Source: Boswellia sacra
Lineage: Eukaryota; Streptophyta; Magnoliopsida; Sapindales; Burseraceae
Direction of reading: 5' to 3'
Length of the DNA stretch: 64,000 nt
NCBI GenBank assembly: GCA_013180625.2
Contig: SNVD02013588.1
Span: 1-64,000, forward strand
The notes below the pieces were generated by a model. That model did not search any database. It saw only the letters and a program-made list of their open reading frames with translations, and was not told where the DNA came from. Below are positions 32,151-45,129 of this stretch, piece by piece (within the stretch, counting starts at the first letter, position 1; each line of letters opens with the position of its first letter). The position numbers and the translations under genes were made by a program.

Positions 32151-34025
32151 TTTTCAATCAATTTTTCAAGTTAATGGTACACATCACTCAGTATTAGTTC
32201 GGTTCTTGTAATCAGGCCAAACCTTTTCGTTACCAGGCTCAAACCATAAGCACAAAATCAATGCTTACAGCGCCGATAAGAAGCTGTCAAATAGGCCGAC
32301 CATCCTAGAGGAAAGCATGACTATGCACTAAGGGAACATCGTGTGTAATTTGAAAATATAATGTAATATTTATATCTCTAAGGCAAAACTAAATAAATAA
32401 ATTATAGCATATTCAACTCTTGAAAGTTCATCTGAGACTACATATGTACGCGGTTCAAAGTCAAAATTGAATAGTTAATTAGAGGGTGTTGGCTCTTATT
32501 AATCTTCCTTATTAAATGGATTAATTGTGTAAAAGTAGAAAATAGTATGTTTTACAATATTAGATTTATTGTATTTATTGGCTTATATTTATATTGAAAT
32601 CAATTATGGAGATAAAATTATTCTCTAATGGTATTGTGATTAAATGCAATTTCTAAAACTCTTCTAGCATAGATAATAATCAAGAAAGTGTAAAAATAAA
32701 AAATAAAAAATAAAAACACAAATAATGATAAGCTTATAATTATATTCAAAATTAGAGTAGAAAAAATCTAATTTTCTAATTTGCCAAATAACTATCAACC
32801 CCGAATTGGTTGGAATTACTGGTTGTATTACAATTCTAAGTATGATGGACTCACACGAAAGAAGAAAAGTAAATTACTATTTCATAATTAATAATTATAC
32901 TGACCAGACAAAGAGAAGAATAAAACAATCTTTGATCGTCACTGTTGGTTGCCTTTAGAGTAGAATTATCCCATGGCACTCAACCTTTAATAATGTTTTA
33001 TAGATTGACCATGTTTATGCAAACGCAACTGCAATCCATTCGCAATTAACGTAGCTGTCCGGTTGTCTTTGATAAAATTATACGAGACTTCGGAAATTTA
33101 AGCAACGGCACTTTGGGCTCCTAGGCCCAACCTTGGACCTTTGAATGCCCACTTCATCCTTGTTTCTGGGCTTATCTACAAATATAAAAGCCATGAATCA
33201 TTTACTTATATATTTAGCCCATTTACAAAACATATTATGGGTTTGCTATATTATAGTCCTTATATAATTTTTACTCCAAAATGGTTGTTACGCAGAATTG
33301 ATCACTAATTCACCATCACGATTTCATCACCCCCATTGTCATTTCCTTTCAACTTAACGGGCCACCGAGCTGCAACATCATCCAAGTACTCTTCCCTTGT
33401 GAGCTATTGTTAAAATGCATTGCAGTTTACATGATCTAAATTCCAACATGTTATTCACATTTCTACTTTGTTATTCTCCAATCGCAACTTGACACAGAGA
33501 CGGACTCTCACTTAAGCCTAAGGAGGCCCAGGCCCCACCAACCTTAATAAATATTCTTAATTTTTTTTAAAATAGTATATTTTATATATAGTATATATTG
33601 AGTTTTACTATTTCGATCTCTCTAAATCTTTTATATAATTAAATTCATGTAAGGATATAATTAATATTTTGAATTGATGAATTCACAAATTTTTTTATTA
33701 TATTTAAAAATTAAATATTCTTTCAATACGAAAATAACAATTCCTAATTAATTAATATTTTTAAAAAATAAGTTTTAATTGCAAGAATAATTATTATTCT
33801 CTATATTAAATAAAGAGGAAAGTAATAAATACTCTCGCTCTTCTAGTTTTTGCAGTAATTGTATTTTCAATTATGTATATAGGTTTAATAACAAAATAAA
33901 AGATGAATTTCTCACTAACACTTTAGTTTAGATATATTAAAGAGGAATTGTAGAAGAATTTAGTATATAATAAATTATGAAAAATATGAAATAAGGTCAA
34001 GTTCTTGATTAATACATGACTGAGT
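32151..34025. other. AT-rich stretch without genes
   Basis: No ORF is supported. 33490-33550 (AGGCCCAGGCCCCACC) looks like a fragment of an old DNA transposon. Confidence 0.4.
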
Positions 34026-34310
34026 TGATAAAATAAATAACATTTTTTAATCTATGTTATTGATATTAATAATATTATTATTATTACTTTATTTACTATA
34101 CCATATTTTATTGTCATAAACCCGCCGCCCCCGAAGAAAAAAAAAAGCTTCAATCTTGTGTCCGCTATTGATAAAATAAATAACATTTTTTAATCTATGT
34201 TATTGATATTAATAATAATATTATTATTACTTTATTTACTATACGATATTTTATTGTCATAACTCGCCACCCCCACCAAAAAAAAAACTTTAATCTTGTA
34301 TCCGCTATTG
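34026..34310. repeat. Tandem duplication, two units of about 143 bp
   Basis: GTTGATAAAATAAATAACAT through CCGCTATTG is repeated almost exactly, with small differences in the C-rich segment (CCCGCCGCCCCCGAAG against CTCGCCACCCCCACC) and in the TAA repeats. Confidence 0.75.
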
Positions 34311-34493
34311 ACCTAATAGTTGTAATCTTACTTGTTGAGAGTAGTTTTTCACATTACATCAACACTAAAGTTTTGATCTCAAACATTCGCAAGCTCTTAT
34401 TTCTCTTTAAACAAGTCATTTTTATTTAACTTCTATTAAAAAAAAATGTATGTAATGGTGGTCAATAGAGAGTGCGATAAAGAAAATAGTGCT

Positions 34494-35340
34494 AAAGTAA
34501 ATGGTGATAAAAAGAGAGTGGGATAAAGTAAATGACAATAAAATAAATGACGGTAAATAAAGAGTGCGATAAAGTAAATAATGATAAAGTAAATGGCAAT
34601 AAAGTAAAGAATGTAAATAAATGAACAGTAATTGAAGGCAAGTAAAGTAAATAAATATAAATTTAAGACAATGAAAGTAAAATACGATAAAATGAACGGT
34701 GAATATTAAGATAAAGGCATATTAGAGTGGTGATTCCCATCGATCATCATCGATCCACCACAACTCGCTTGTATTCACCTAGTCTCTATACTAAGAATAA
34801 ATCATTAAAAAAATAAAAATAATAAATAAGAGAGGGGAACTGTGGTGATTTGCCCTCAAGCTTTATCAAATACTGCTAAATGGTGAGTTGTTTTTCTATA
34901 AAAGTCTCTAAAAATCTCACAAAACACGCTAAAAAAGGCTTCTTGAATGTTTGAATATGGGTTGGAAAATGGGTTGTTTATGGAAAATATGAAAGAAATG
35001 GATTGAAAATGGATACTGTTTATGCTAAGCACAAAAACCATGGAGAATGAAAATTGTTCCGAAAATGAAAACATTGGCCGAATTTATAGAAGAGTAGGGC
35101 TAGGTGTGCACGCGCGTGACTACACACGGGTGCCTCCCCTTGTCCTCTTCTTTCAAGTACCTCTTCCTTTCAGGCGCTGGATGTTTCTTTCAAGTGCAGC
35201 CTATCTTGTTACACGCGAAGCCCATTATCTCCGGGCGCAGTCCAACTTCTTCATGTGCAACACAATTTATTCATGTGTAGGCTTTCCTGTTTTGGGCCTT
35301 TCCTATATAAATGGGTTTTTTTTTGTGTAACTGGGCTTTG
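34494..35340 (+). repeat. Diverged LTR-like repeat, copy B
   Basis: Matches copy A at 31287-32150, strongest over 34540-34870. Short ORFs in it (35022-35330, 35255-35449) are not supported as genes. Confidence 0.45.
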
Positions 35341-36419
35341 TGCGTTTCATGTGTGGAAAATTTTGTTTCAGAGAGGCTACTTCCCTTACCCTTGGGAAGG
35401 AGACCTTACCAAGGCCCGCCTCTCAACAACTACGACGACCTTACCGTGAAAGTCGACTCGCATATGCGTTAGCCAAGAGTATTGGGGCGTAGAGGCATAA
35501 ACGTGATCTCAGTTGTGATCCCACTTTGATCGGTGTATTTTCCAAACCAACATTCTATTTCGACTAATATTTTGGTTATCATCATTAGGCTTAAAAACCA
35601 TAAGTAAGATTTCCATACTACAAAGGGCATTTTAGACATTTCTTCAAGGAAGGGTATTTATGTATCTACTTGTCTTTGTCAAAGATAAGGTTGTAATTTT
35701 ATTTCTTCTATAAAGTCGAGACTTAGCTGTAGGTTAACTTATTATTTGAAGTTGCTTATTGCTAAAAGGAGGAAGGTTATAAAATATTTTGAAATCTTAG
35801 AAAATCATTCACCATTGTTTATTTATTTGGACAAATATATTTAATTTTCTACAACATATTGTTCAATAGATCTTAACCAGTGATATTAAGCAAATTTTTC
35901 TTATTATGTTTTGCTATTACATTATATTCTGAGCATTTAATAGGTGTTAAAATATTTGTCTTGGTATAAGTTTCACAATATTTTTCTTATTTTATTTATT
36001 AAAAAATTCTTTTAGAGGTAATCGCTATCTAAATCATACAAATAAATAGATTTATTAATTGATAATAAAAGAATTAGAGCTTTATAAGTTGTTATTATAT
36101 TTATCTTTTTGTACTTAGAGTATAGAGCTATAAGTTGTATGACATACATTAGTCTCTTATTAAATTAAAAAAATAATCGGGTCAAACGGATTGGTTTCGA
36201 GTAATATGTTAAATTAGTAGTTAGATTTGAGTTTTTAAAATTAAACTCAATAAATTAATAGGTCGGATTCGGATTAAAAATATTTAATACAACATGATCA
36301 CGAAAAGAGATGAAACAACTCTAATATGACATATTGCCAGACCAAATATATATTGGAATACTTAGAAAAATATTGCTGCAACTATTTTTTAGTTCATATA
36401 CTCCCTTTTCTTCTTTCTC
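35341..36419. other. AT-rich stretch without genes
   Basis: No recognisable gene or repeat. Confidence 0.4.
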
Positions 36420-36465
36420 TTTAAACATACATACTATTAAAGTTAGCTGATCATAACATCTTCAA

Positions 36466-36476
36466 ATATATATATC

Positions 36477-36505
<29 letters not shown>
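36466..36505. repeat. (TA)n microsatellite
   Basis: Nearly pure TA repeat of about 40 bp with one CTA interruption. Confidence 0.9.
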
Positions 36506-36508
<3 letters not shown>

Positions 36509-37216
36509 TTAAATTTATTAATATTAATAAACTGATAACATGTCTTACATTTAATAATTATTATATATCCTGAAGACGCTATAAAGTAAGGTTGGTTCCG
36601 GAATTGCAGGTGCTATTAATATTTGAGAATCCTATAAATATAAAAAGAAAGGAAATCTTAAAAAAAAAAAAATCAAATCAAATATCTTGCGAGCACGGTG
36701 AAGTGTTGCCTATATAAAATTTGATTGCAAAAGTCAAAGATATTTTTTATGCAATAACTATGACATCAACCAGCTGGCATGATGCCTTGCAGGCCCCATT
36801 TGAGATTTTTGGAAATATAAAAAACATGTAAAAAATCTTCGAATATCTTATTGGCATGGTGAAAAATGTATGTGTAATTTTTTTATTAATACCCAAAGTC
36901 AAAGACCTTTTAATGCATAATTGTTTTCTTTTTATTTTTATTTAAAATTTATCATATATTAATTAAAGGTCAGATAACTATTAAATAATGATTAGGCATA
37001 ACCCCTCACTCTTCCCTTGCAGAATGTTAACTATAGATAGGTTCTCAGCTTGTTAATAAATAAGTTTTTATTCTTATAGATATATATGTTCATAAAAAAC
37101 TATCCCCGCTGGTCGCTTCGCTAAATTAGTGGCATATATATATAGCTAGGTATGTTAGCGTCTTCCAACATCCAACTTTTGCATGATAAAAGCATTTGAT
37201 GGAAAAGAAACGGAAA

Positions 37217-37445
37217 TGGCTTAAGTATAGTAGCTGTATCCATACAGTTACTGTTTATTTTGTATAAAAATCGTAAATTCATATATAAAAGTTGTAAATA
37301 AGTATATAAAAGTGGTAAAGTTATAAATAAGTATATGAAGGTTGTAAATACAACTTTTATTTATTCGTTTATGACTTTTATATATCTGTTCACGATTTTT
37401 ATAAAAGTGAACAGTTGTTGTATGTATATAGCATATGTATTGTAG
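37217..37445. mobile_element. Foldback MITE in the 5'UTR copy (about 225 bp)
   Basis: The left arm (GTATCCATACAGTTACTGTT... ATATATAAAAGT) and right arm (ACTTTTATATATCTGTTCAC ... TTGTTGTATG) are imperfect inverted repeats around an AT-rich centre with three TATATAAAAGT-like repeats. The 5'UTR motif GAAA(G)GAAACACACACAGAG of the intact gene is interrupted here, with AAGAAACGGAAATGG before the MITE and GAAACACAAACAGAG after it. Confidence 0.55.
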
Positions 37446-37470
37446 TCCAACTCGAAAGAAACACAAACAG

Positions 37471-37699
37471 AGAGAGAAACTTTTTATTTTCAAACACATC
37501 CTATATTTCATTCCTACATAGAATAAGAGAAGAATAATTTTTATTTTCAAGAACTTACAAGAGTGTGAAGACATCATGTCTATGTTTAAATGAAGAAGAC
37601 TCACAATGTTACACTACCCTTTAATGTTAATTTTTCTGTCATGATTTGTTATTTTTGAGACACAGAGAAAGAAGAAGAAGAAAAGACATAAGCTTCTTG
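37471..37699. other. Spacer
   Basis: No gene. The minus ORF over 37248-37604 is an AT-rich read-through of the MITE. Confidence 0.4.
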
Positions 37700-38830
37700 C
37701 TATGTGAAATCGCAAGTACACGACATCAAACAAGTAATGAAGTAATGAGTTAAGAATATCATCACATAGAGATTATGTTACTGAGTACCAAACTTGATGT
37801 AACTCCAATTTTATTTGAATAACGATGAAAGAAGGACAATTTAATGAGAAATAAACTAATATTGAAAATTAAACTAACGATTAAACAAAGAAAACACTAA
37901 CGATGACAATTACAAAAATTTCAAATTATTAAAGCTCTAGGGATTTAGATTTCACATAGATTAATCAAATTTCAAATTCCCTAATCCAATCAATTAATGC
38001 TTATTCATATGTTGCTAACAGATCTAACTTAATTAATTATCAGTCTTTCGCAAGCATCAATAGTCTATCTTAATAAGCCAAGAGTACATCTCTGTCAAAC
38101 CTCTAAACTCATTAAAATGCATTAAACCTAAGAAATCTATAATAGTTGCACAAATTCCATAGATATCTATCCGATGATAAATTCATGGTATAACATTCAT
38201 TGGTAGAAACAATTGTCACTTCTTAGTCTCAAATTGAATCCCAAAATCATGTAAAATTTGGCTAGACAATTACAAGCATTGAGCAAAAAATGAGGTACTT
38301 AACAGAATATGGAATAAAACATCAATTGATTAAGATTAGAAGAATCCAAACATCATAATCTGACTACATCTTAGCCCTCGAAAAGAAAAATTAGTTCATA
38401 ACAGATCTTTAACATAAATCATTGTTTGAGTCATAAAACAAATAGAAAAGAGAAAAAACTAGTTAAAGAAGAAGAGTCTCTGCTCTTGTAGACACTAGAT
38501 TTTTTAGGCTCAACGATAAAATAAAGATGAATGTTGAGTAATAGAAATGACCCAATGCCCTTGGAAACCAAAGGAAGAAAGGTGAGAAGGAATTGATTTA
38601 GAGTCTAAAAAATTGACACATGACTTCAAAAAATCATAGAGACTAATCCAAAAGGAATCTAGTAATGATTCATACACTGTTACGAAGCTACAGATGTCTA
38701 GTTTTCATAGAATTTTATAGATTGCAAATTGAAGTTGAACTCAAAGAGTTATGCGCAATCAAATGGACGAAGGTAAAAAAAGACTACATTGAAAACATGT
38801 GAAATAAGAGGGTTCAGTGGGCCACAACCG
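37700..38830. repeat. Old Athila-type LTR-like sequence
   Basis: The stretch reads like Athila-group LTR DNA: CGCAAGTACACGACATCAA, CAAGTAATGAAGTAATGAG, an internal run about wheat-like short words (TCTAACTTAATTAATTATCA, CCAAGAGTACATCTC), and a layout similar to the first half of 21546-22950. Ends and partner were not found. Confidence 0.35.
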
Positions 38831-40584
38831 GCTGGCTATTGATAACAATCGATCGGCTTCTATCAATAGCTGATCAGCTGTTAGAGTGCGGGCTGGCTAT
38901 TCATAGACAATCGATCCATAATCAGAGTATCGGTTGGCGTTCATCCAACAGTCGGCTGGCTGTTGTCTGTGCATAATTGAAAAATCTCAATTGAAACCTT
39001 CCCTTTTTGTTTTTTTTAATTCCTTTTTGAACTTCAACCATTCACTATATAAACACCCCCTCTTCTCACTTTCACTCACACATCACAATCCTCACTTCTC
39101 TCTCTTGAAGACAAGTTTGTGAATTCAAGAAATCTTTTTTATTTTAAAATTTTTTGGGCATCTTATATTGCTCTAAACCTGAAAAGGGTACGTCCTGAGA
39201 ACAGTTCTCTCTTCTCTCTTCTCTTTCCTTATTTATTTTTCTTACTTAGAATTAAGTATGTTTATGTTTGTTTATACTTAGAATAAGCAGTTTGGGTTTT
39301 ATTTTGATGCTTAGAAGCATGTTTAGGGTTATTATGAATTATTCTATCCCTTATTTGTTTTGTGAGATGGATAAGCGTGTCGAGGTAAGTCCACTTTCTC
39401 TCTTTTATTAGAAACATGTCTAGGAGTTAATTTTCTTTGCGAAGGCTTAGAATCACGATTCGAAACACATGTTTAGAATCATGCTTAAGAGCATATGATT
39501 ATAATCATGCTAGGAAAATTAACAATTGCTCTGAAGTATCTGGGAAATAGCATAGAGTAGGGATGAATTACCATGATTGCTTAAATGAGGCTAGAATATG
39601 CCATGATAACCATGCTAGGCTAGAATTGCCATATTTAGAATTAAATCAATTGAATTATGCTAGAGTAGCAATAGGCTAGAATGCCATGATTGAATTATCA
39701 AATCTTGGTTGAAGTGTAATTCAATTCTCCTCCCTCTTTCTTTGTATGAATATACAACTTTTGTTGATTGAATATTATCTCACATGATTAATAAAGATAA
39801 AACTTGAAATGTGTGCATAAAATAAGGAACTTAGGTGGACTTTACAACAACATGAGCTATTCTAATTTAATATACCTAGTGGAGGTCGAATTTTGATCTG
39901 GGCAAGGCGAATGACTCATATCTAACTTTCCAAACCCATCTTTGAAGGGATGAGGATAGTTTAGGTCCTAAAGCGAGGGATCATATTGGCCCCATTCATT
40001 CTCAATTGAATAATTGGGTGGTAACTCCATTTCTCTAAACGTGCCTATGACTTCTTTGTGTTCCCCTTAGTCTCAAAAAAGACTTTGACATAGTGCCGTG
40101 GTCGCCAATGCTTTGGTGGGATGAAAGTCCCATTCACAGTGGTGACTCTACTAGGAATAAGAGAAGTTGATTCTGATTGAGATACCGAATTCTAATACCT
40201 CATGTTGATATTCTAAGTCCTTACATCACTACAATTTGGATATAATGTGCATGAATTACCTAAACTAGTCCGGTGGCATTGGCATAAGAAGTCTTTGGCT
40301 CCATTTGACCCTTAGATGACTCATGTTGGTGTCACCACCTTTAAGCATGTACCATTGATTTGGTATAAAAAGAGACCAGTCTAAAGGAGCATCTCTCACT
40401 CAAAAGAACTCAGACTATTGGACCCATGAGACTCAAGCCCATGTAGATGAATCTAGTAACTTCCAATAAGATGAATATCCAAAACCCATGTTAAAATGCC
40501 TATCCATGGATGTAAATTTTACATGATTAGAATAACATTTACTCAAACCTCATGGAACCATGAACGAATGCCACATGTCAAAAC
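38831..40584 (+). repeat. Unclassified LTR-like sequence with TATA box
   Basis: 38820-38960 has degenerate repeats of GGCTGGCTATT and ATCGATC words. A TATA box (CACTATATAAACACCCCC, near 39043-39060) is followed by a CT-rich leader. 39880-40400 contains a run (GGGCAAGGCGAATGACTCAT, TGCCGTGGTCGCCAATGC) that looks like repeated retrotransposon LTR or UTR DNA of plants. There is no gene. Confidence 0.35.
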
Positions 40585-42115
40585 TGACACATCCAAACAT
40601 AGGATTATCTCCCAAGTATAGGAGTGTCGAAGTAATAAACCCGGTAAGATCGGGTTTGATCCACGAGAAAGGGGATTTAGTGGTACAAACTAAAAGGTGA
40701 GCAAATATAATAACAAGATAATATTAACAAATAAAAGTCAAGATGGTAGGAGGCACTACTAACCATTCAAATATAAAACAAAAATAAAAGGTGGTAAAAC
40801 CATCCCTGAAAATAGGAGGTAAAACCTACCATTGCAAATAAAACAACAAGTTCATAGACAATAAACAAGAATAATTAAATTACACAAGTAAGAGGAATTA
40901 ACACAATAATAATGAAAGATAAGGTTGGAGGATCCGCCCTTGATATATCAAATAAAGATAATTAACCCAATTATAACTCAATTGGAATCCACACATCGAG
41001 GAGGTTCCAATTGGAAGGTATGTCATTTAAGCCCATTTAATTATATGAATTATATTTGTTTCATTACCAATATTTATACCACTTCTTGTAAATGGGTTTA
41101 AGTATCCAATGTACCAATCACCATATATCTACAACAAATCAAGGTTTCCAACTAGACTTGTGTCGGTAAGGAAGAACCATACGACATTTAGAAAGGATCT
41201 AAGCATTTGATGTGCCAAGGATTGTCTACAATGGATCAAGACCTCCACTTTACGAGTAGTGTCAAGATTGATTAGAGAAATAAATATAAATCATATAAAA
41301 TAAATAACAAAAGATTATGATTCTTAAGCACATATTAAAGGTTTAGAGGACTCTTATTCTCATATAAAGGGTTTCACCTTTTCACCTTAGCAAGAGAAAA
41401 TTTAGCAAGATATTATGAAAGAAAGAAAACAAATTGAAAAAAAAAAAGAAGATTTATTAATAACATTCAGAAAACAAAACACAAGAGAGAAAAACAGAAT
41501 AATAAGAGATCCCAGCCAAGGCCAAGATGCCCTAATGGCTCACAATGCACCTCTATTTATAGATATATTTAGGGGCAAACTTGTCAAATTACAAAGGGAC
41601 AATTATAAAATATCTTATTGACAATTTAGATTATCATATGCACTGACTTTGACCAGCAATTTCGATACCAAATTATTTAGAATTTTTGTTACATGTCTTC
41701 ATGAAAATTGTAGATATTTCTCTCAGATTTCTAGAACATCATGATTCATACGATTTGCATACGTATATCAAGAGATATGGTTAAAATACGGAGGCATGGT
41801 TAGTATGGGCCAAAACTGCAGATGGGTTCAATTCAAGCCCATTTTTGGTCTATTAAGAGCCCGAATTTGATGATCTTTGCGAAATATGATCTTGTGAATA
41901 ATTTAATCAGCTTTGCAACAAATTAAGATTTGTACCATTCTGATCTATAAATAGAAAGTTATGCCTATTTTACCGAACCTACAATAAAAACTGAAATTAA
42001 GATAAAACTAATTCAAAAGATGCAAAGATTACAAATATGCTTAAATTTAGTGACACTATTAATGTAATATGATGAATTAAGCTCTTATTAAGTATACATA
42101 TTTAAGTGTTCATCA
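40585..42115 (-). repeat. 3' LTR of Athila-type fragment 2 (about 1.53 kb)
   Basis: The right end ...GTTCATCA at 42115 is followed by CACCCCCCAACTAGC, the reverse of a polypurine tract (GTTGGGGGGTG). The left end is inferred as TGACACATCC at 40585, just before the LTR-start-like text GTGTCGAAGTAATAAACC...GATCCACGAG. An internal short ORF (41415-41621) is not a gene. Confidence 0.6.
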
Positions 42116-43451
42116 CACCCCCCAACTAGCTTATTGCTAGTCCCTAGCAATTAAAGCGTTATTATTTAGAAGTGATTTATAGAATTTTACATATAAGGTG
42201 GTCATTATTGCACTCTCCTTGATTTTATCCAAATAAACAAACTCTCAAAAGATTATTTTTCTCTTTTTTTTTAAAAGACTCGTGTACCTTTCAGTCAAGA
42301 TATTAACAAACCTTCTTTTTGTGCTCAGTCGAAACATGACTATGGGGCTTTTTAGAAAGAAGGCATATAAGTCCTCATATTTGTTAAAGCTAACATCCTT
42401 AGGCAGGGGGCATTCATTCATCATTATTTTTATTTTTTTTGAAACAATACATCTTTAACCTATGTAGCGAGCCTTAGGCTAATGACTCCCACACTAGTTG
42501 GCCTAGGTCATTAGGTGTTAAGACACTCCTACGAGCTTAACGACTTGGGCTGCCGATACTTTATTTTTGTTTAGAAACTTGTGGATAGTGCAATGATTCA
42601 ATCCCCTTAAGCTTTCTCCTTAATCTATATAACGAGCTTTGGGCCAATAGCTCCTAAACCAGTTGGTCTTAGGGTATTAGGTGTTGAGGCACCCCTGGGA
42701 TTTAATTGCTCGAATTAAGAAGGCTGCGAGACCAAACTTATCCATAATTATTTTTTTTCACTTTTTTCCTCTCTTTTTTTTATTTACTTTTCTTTCCTTT
42801 TGTTGTTATCCTAAACAAAACAAAAGAACTCAAATATTGCAACCCACAATCATGCATCAAAGTATGTGTGTGTGTAAAGAAAGAATTCATGAATACTTAC
42901 TTAATGAGTACATAAGCAAACAGTTTATTAAATGATAAGGTCGTGAGAGTTCATAGATTTAAATAATTCAAAGTGAAGTGAATAAAACATTCTTCTTATA
43001 AAATTCAAAAATCAAAACTAAATAATATAAAGTTAGCTAAAATGAGTTTTCAAAAGTGCAAAATCAAAATAAAATGACAAATTGATTAGAATGGGTTTTA
43101 CGAGTTTAAAATGACCCTCTTTACTCTGTCATTCCTAGCCCAGAATGCGTCTCAAGAGGATTTGAACTCCTTACACAACACTTTGAATCTAATTACTAAC
43201 TCCTTTTTTTTCTTTTTTGCAAAAAGAAAATTTAAGAGACACTTATGTCTACTATCCTTTACACACCCTTCCCCCCCCCCCAAACCAAACGAAACATTGT
43301 CCTCAATGTTTAAATGTAGAGAGATAAAGTATAGGAGACATTACCTGGAGCTTCAGTTATTCAAAAGAGACAACCTAAAAGACACATAAAATAAAATGCT
43401 ACAAATAAAATAACAGACAAGAGAAATTATAAATGGAGATTCATATCCAAT
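42116..43451 (-). other. 3' non-coding region of Athila-type fragment 2
   Basis: Holds the polypurine tract (42116-42126), repeated segments around GAGCC/TTTGGGC...TAGTTGGCCTAGG (42470-42690), and the ATTGTCCTCAATG hallmark near 43298-43311 next to a C10 run. No sense gene is seen. Confidence 0.6.
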
Positions 43452-44077
43452 TTACACTTTCTGTTTTGTCCTCCCCGACCAATTAAATTGAGTTATTGTT
43501 GGGTTAGGTTCAAACTCGACTGTTTGTAATTTGTCAAGCAATTCACTAGCAGTAGTTGTAGAAACAAGGATCTGTCGAACCGAATGAGGGATAAAATTCT
43601 GTTCTATAATTGTATTAACAAAACGTATCAAAGGATCTAAGAATTTTTTAACATTCAACAAACCTATGGGTTTTTTATGGAGATTCAGTTGGACCAAGAG
43701 GCAATTTGAAAAATTTTTTCAAGAGTATCAAAGCCACCAGGTAATGCAATAAAGGCATCCGAATTGATAAAAGTATATGCCATGCGTTCATGCATATAGG
43801 AGACCTGTAACTCCTTCCCAACTATTTTTTCAATGATGCTTTCTACAACCAAAGATTTAGGAATAACACCTAAAACTTGACTGTCTCCTACGAGTGCAGC
43901 TGTTGACACACAACCTATTAACCTGAGGCTACCTTCCCTATAAACCACATGAATCTTTCTTTCAGCTAATAGCCTGCCAAGATAGTTTGCTACTGCTACA
44001 AACTCTTCACTTTTTTCAGGTCGAGATCCACAGAATGCACATATCTTTTGGATTCGACGTTTTGAGATTTCCTCCAT
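43452..44077 (-). pseudogene. LOG-like: LOG-like copy 2, degenerate
   Basis: Two frames (44077-43685 and 43697-43452) cover a full-length LOG homologue, with a frameshift near 43690. It keeps FCGSRPEKSEEF, SYMHERM and HKKPIGLLNV. The binding and catalytic motifs are altered: the GGGS motif reads REGSLRLIG, and the PGGxGTxxE motif reads PGGFDTLEK. The enzyme should be inactive. It has no introns. The protein is clearly diverged from the copy at 24946-25580. Confidence 0.8.
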
Positions 44078-44414
44078 GTCTATGCAACTCTCTAACTATA
44101 TGTGTGAAGAGGAGAATAAGAGATGTCATATTTATAGAGTGCAAAAAGGCATTCTAATGATGACATCTCTATAGGTAGCTTGACTGTTTGTTGAAAAAGT
44201 TTGATAATAAAGCATAGAAATTCAAAAAAAATGACAAAAACAAGACACCATAAATGCATAAGTCAATCAAAAGATAGAGATATAAAGTTAAAAATGACAG
44301 TTGTAAGACATAAAAATTCAAAAATGATAGCATGCATGTATATGTACAGGTAGTTGTGACTGTGGCTCACATCTTCCTCTGGTTTTACATCCAGAAACGG
44401 CTTAAACACCTTGT

Positions 44415-44944
44415 ATGAGTTGGGGATATGCTTCCCATCTAGCTTTCTTATATTTTTAAGTCAAATTCCTGAGATTATAACGTTCCTGCTCTTTTCAAAA
44501 TTGTGTCCATAATTTCAAAATTTAATGCTGCATAATTCCACAAGAACGCCTCTCCAGAGTCAATTGGATATTATCCAAAGACTCCCTACTCAGTCCATTC
44601 TTTATGAATTGTAGCTTATCCTCTCGATTGTTAGACAAATATCCAAAGGAGCGGCATTGCTGGTTACAAGTCCATCTTACACATTTATGACAACCTTGTA
44701 ACCTTTTTGCTTTTCGCTTTTTGGCGTGAGAGCTTTTTTCCAAACTTGGCATGTGAGAAACTAGATTATCTAAAAATTCACAAGAAAATCGAACCATGGC
44801 TTCAATTAACCACCTTAAATAAGCAGGAATATCCTTGCACATCAACATCCTTAGTCTTTCTGTGCGAGTTTTGTAAATTTTAAGCAAATCATTTTGAGGA
44901 TAAAAGGGAAAACATGTGTACAGATTCGAGAGAATGGTATCCAT
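44415..44944 (-). pseudogene. ORF-X copy 2
   Basis: Homologous to 26121-26675 from MDTILSNLYTCF (ATG at 44944) to the conserved end (LDGKHIPNS). The basic patch (HAKKRKAKRL) and finger CHKC-x4-C-x3-C are intact even though much of the rest differs. A premature stop at about 44519-44521 cuts the C-terminal part. An upstream in-frame ATG at 44986 is not supported by the other copies. Confidence 0.7.
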
Positions 44945-45129
44945 GTGAAGAAAATGAGAGAGAGAAAAAAAAGAACATGAATGCAAGGTGAGTAACAGTT
45001 TTTAGGGAACTGAAAAACCAACTTTAAAAGTCACGGAGTAATGTATCCGTCTCTTGATCGGAAAAAATCAATCCTTAAAAAGGATTGATTAAAGCAAATG
45101 GACTCTTCATTTTAATCAAAATTTTTAAA

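Larger units (their letters stand above)
36420..37470 (+). pseudogene. Degenerate promoter and 5'UTR copy of the Cys-rich peptide gene
   Basis: Blocks at 36430-36450, 36600-36780 and 37170-37215 match, in order, the upstream region and 5'UTR of the gene at 5904. Shared strings include GACATCAACCAGCTGGC, GCATGATAAAAGCATT and the GAAACACA(A/C)ACAGAGAGAGA leader (37451-37470). The promoter block is itself duplicated: 36785-36930 again carries AATACCCAAAGTCAAAGA. A TATA run is at 37134-37147. A MITE splits the leader, and no peptide coding sequence follows. Confidence 0.55.

Noticed and set aside
37248..37604. 118-residue minus ORF rich in Ile, Phe and Tyr
   Set aside because: It reads through the AT-rich MITE repeats and has low complexity.
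40585..40600. AAAAC as a target duplication for Athila fragment 2
   Set aside because: The partner end is missing, so it cannot be tested here.
42681..43389. Plus-strand ORFs of 84 and 92 residues
   Set aside because: Antisense readings of the pyrimidine-rich 3' region of Athila fragment 2.
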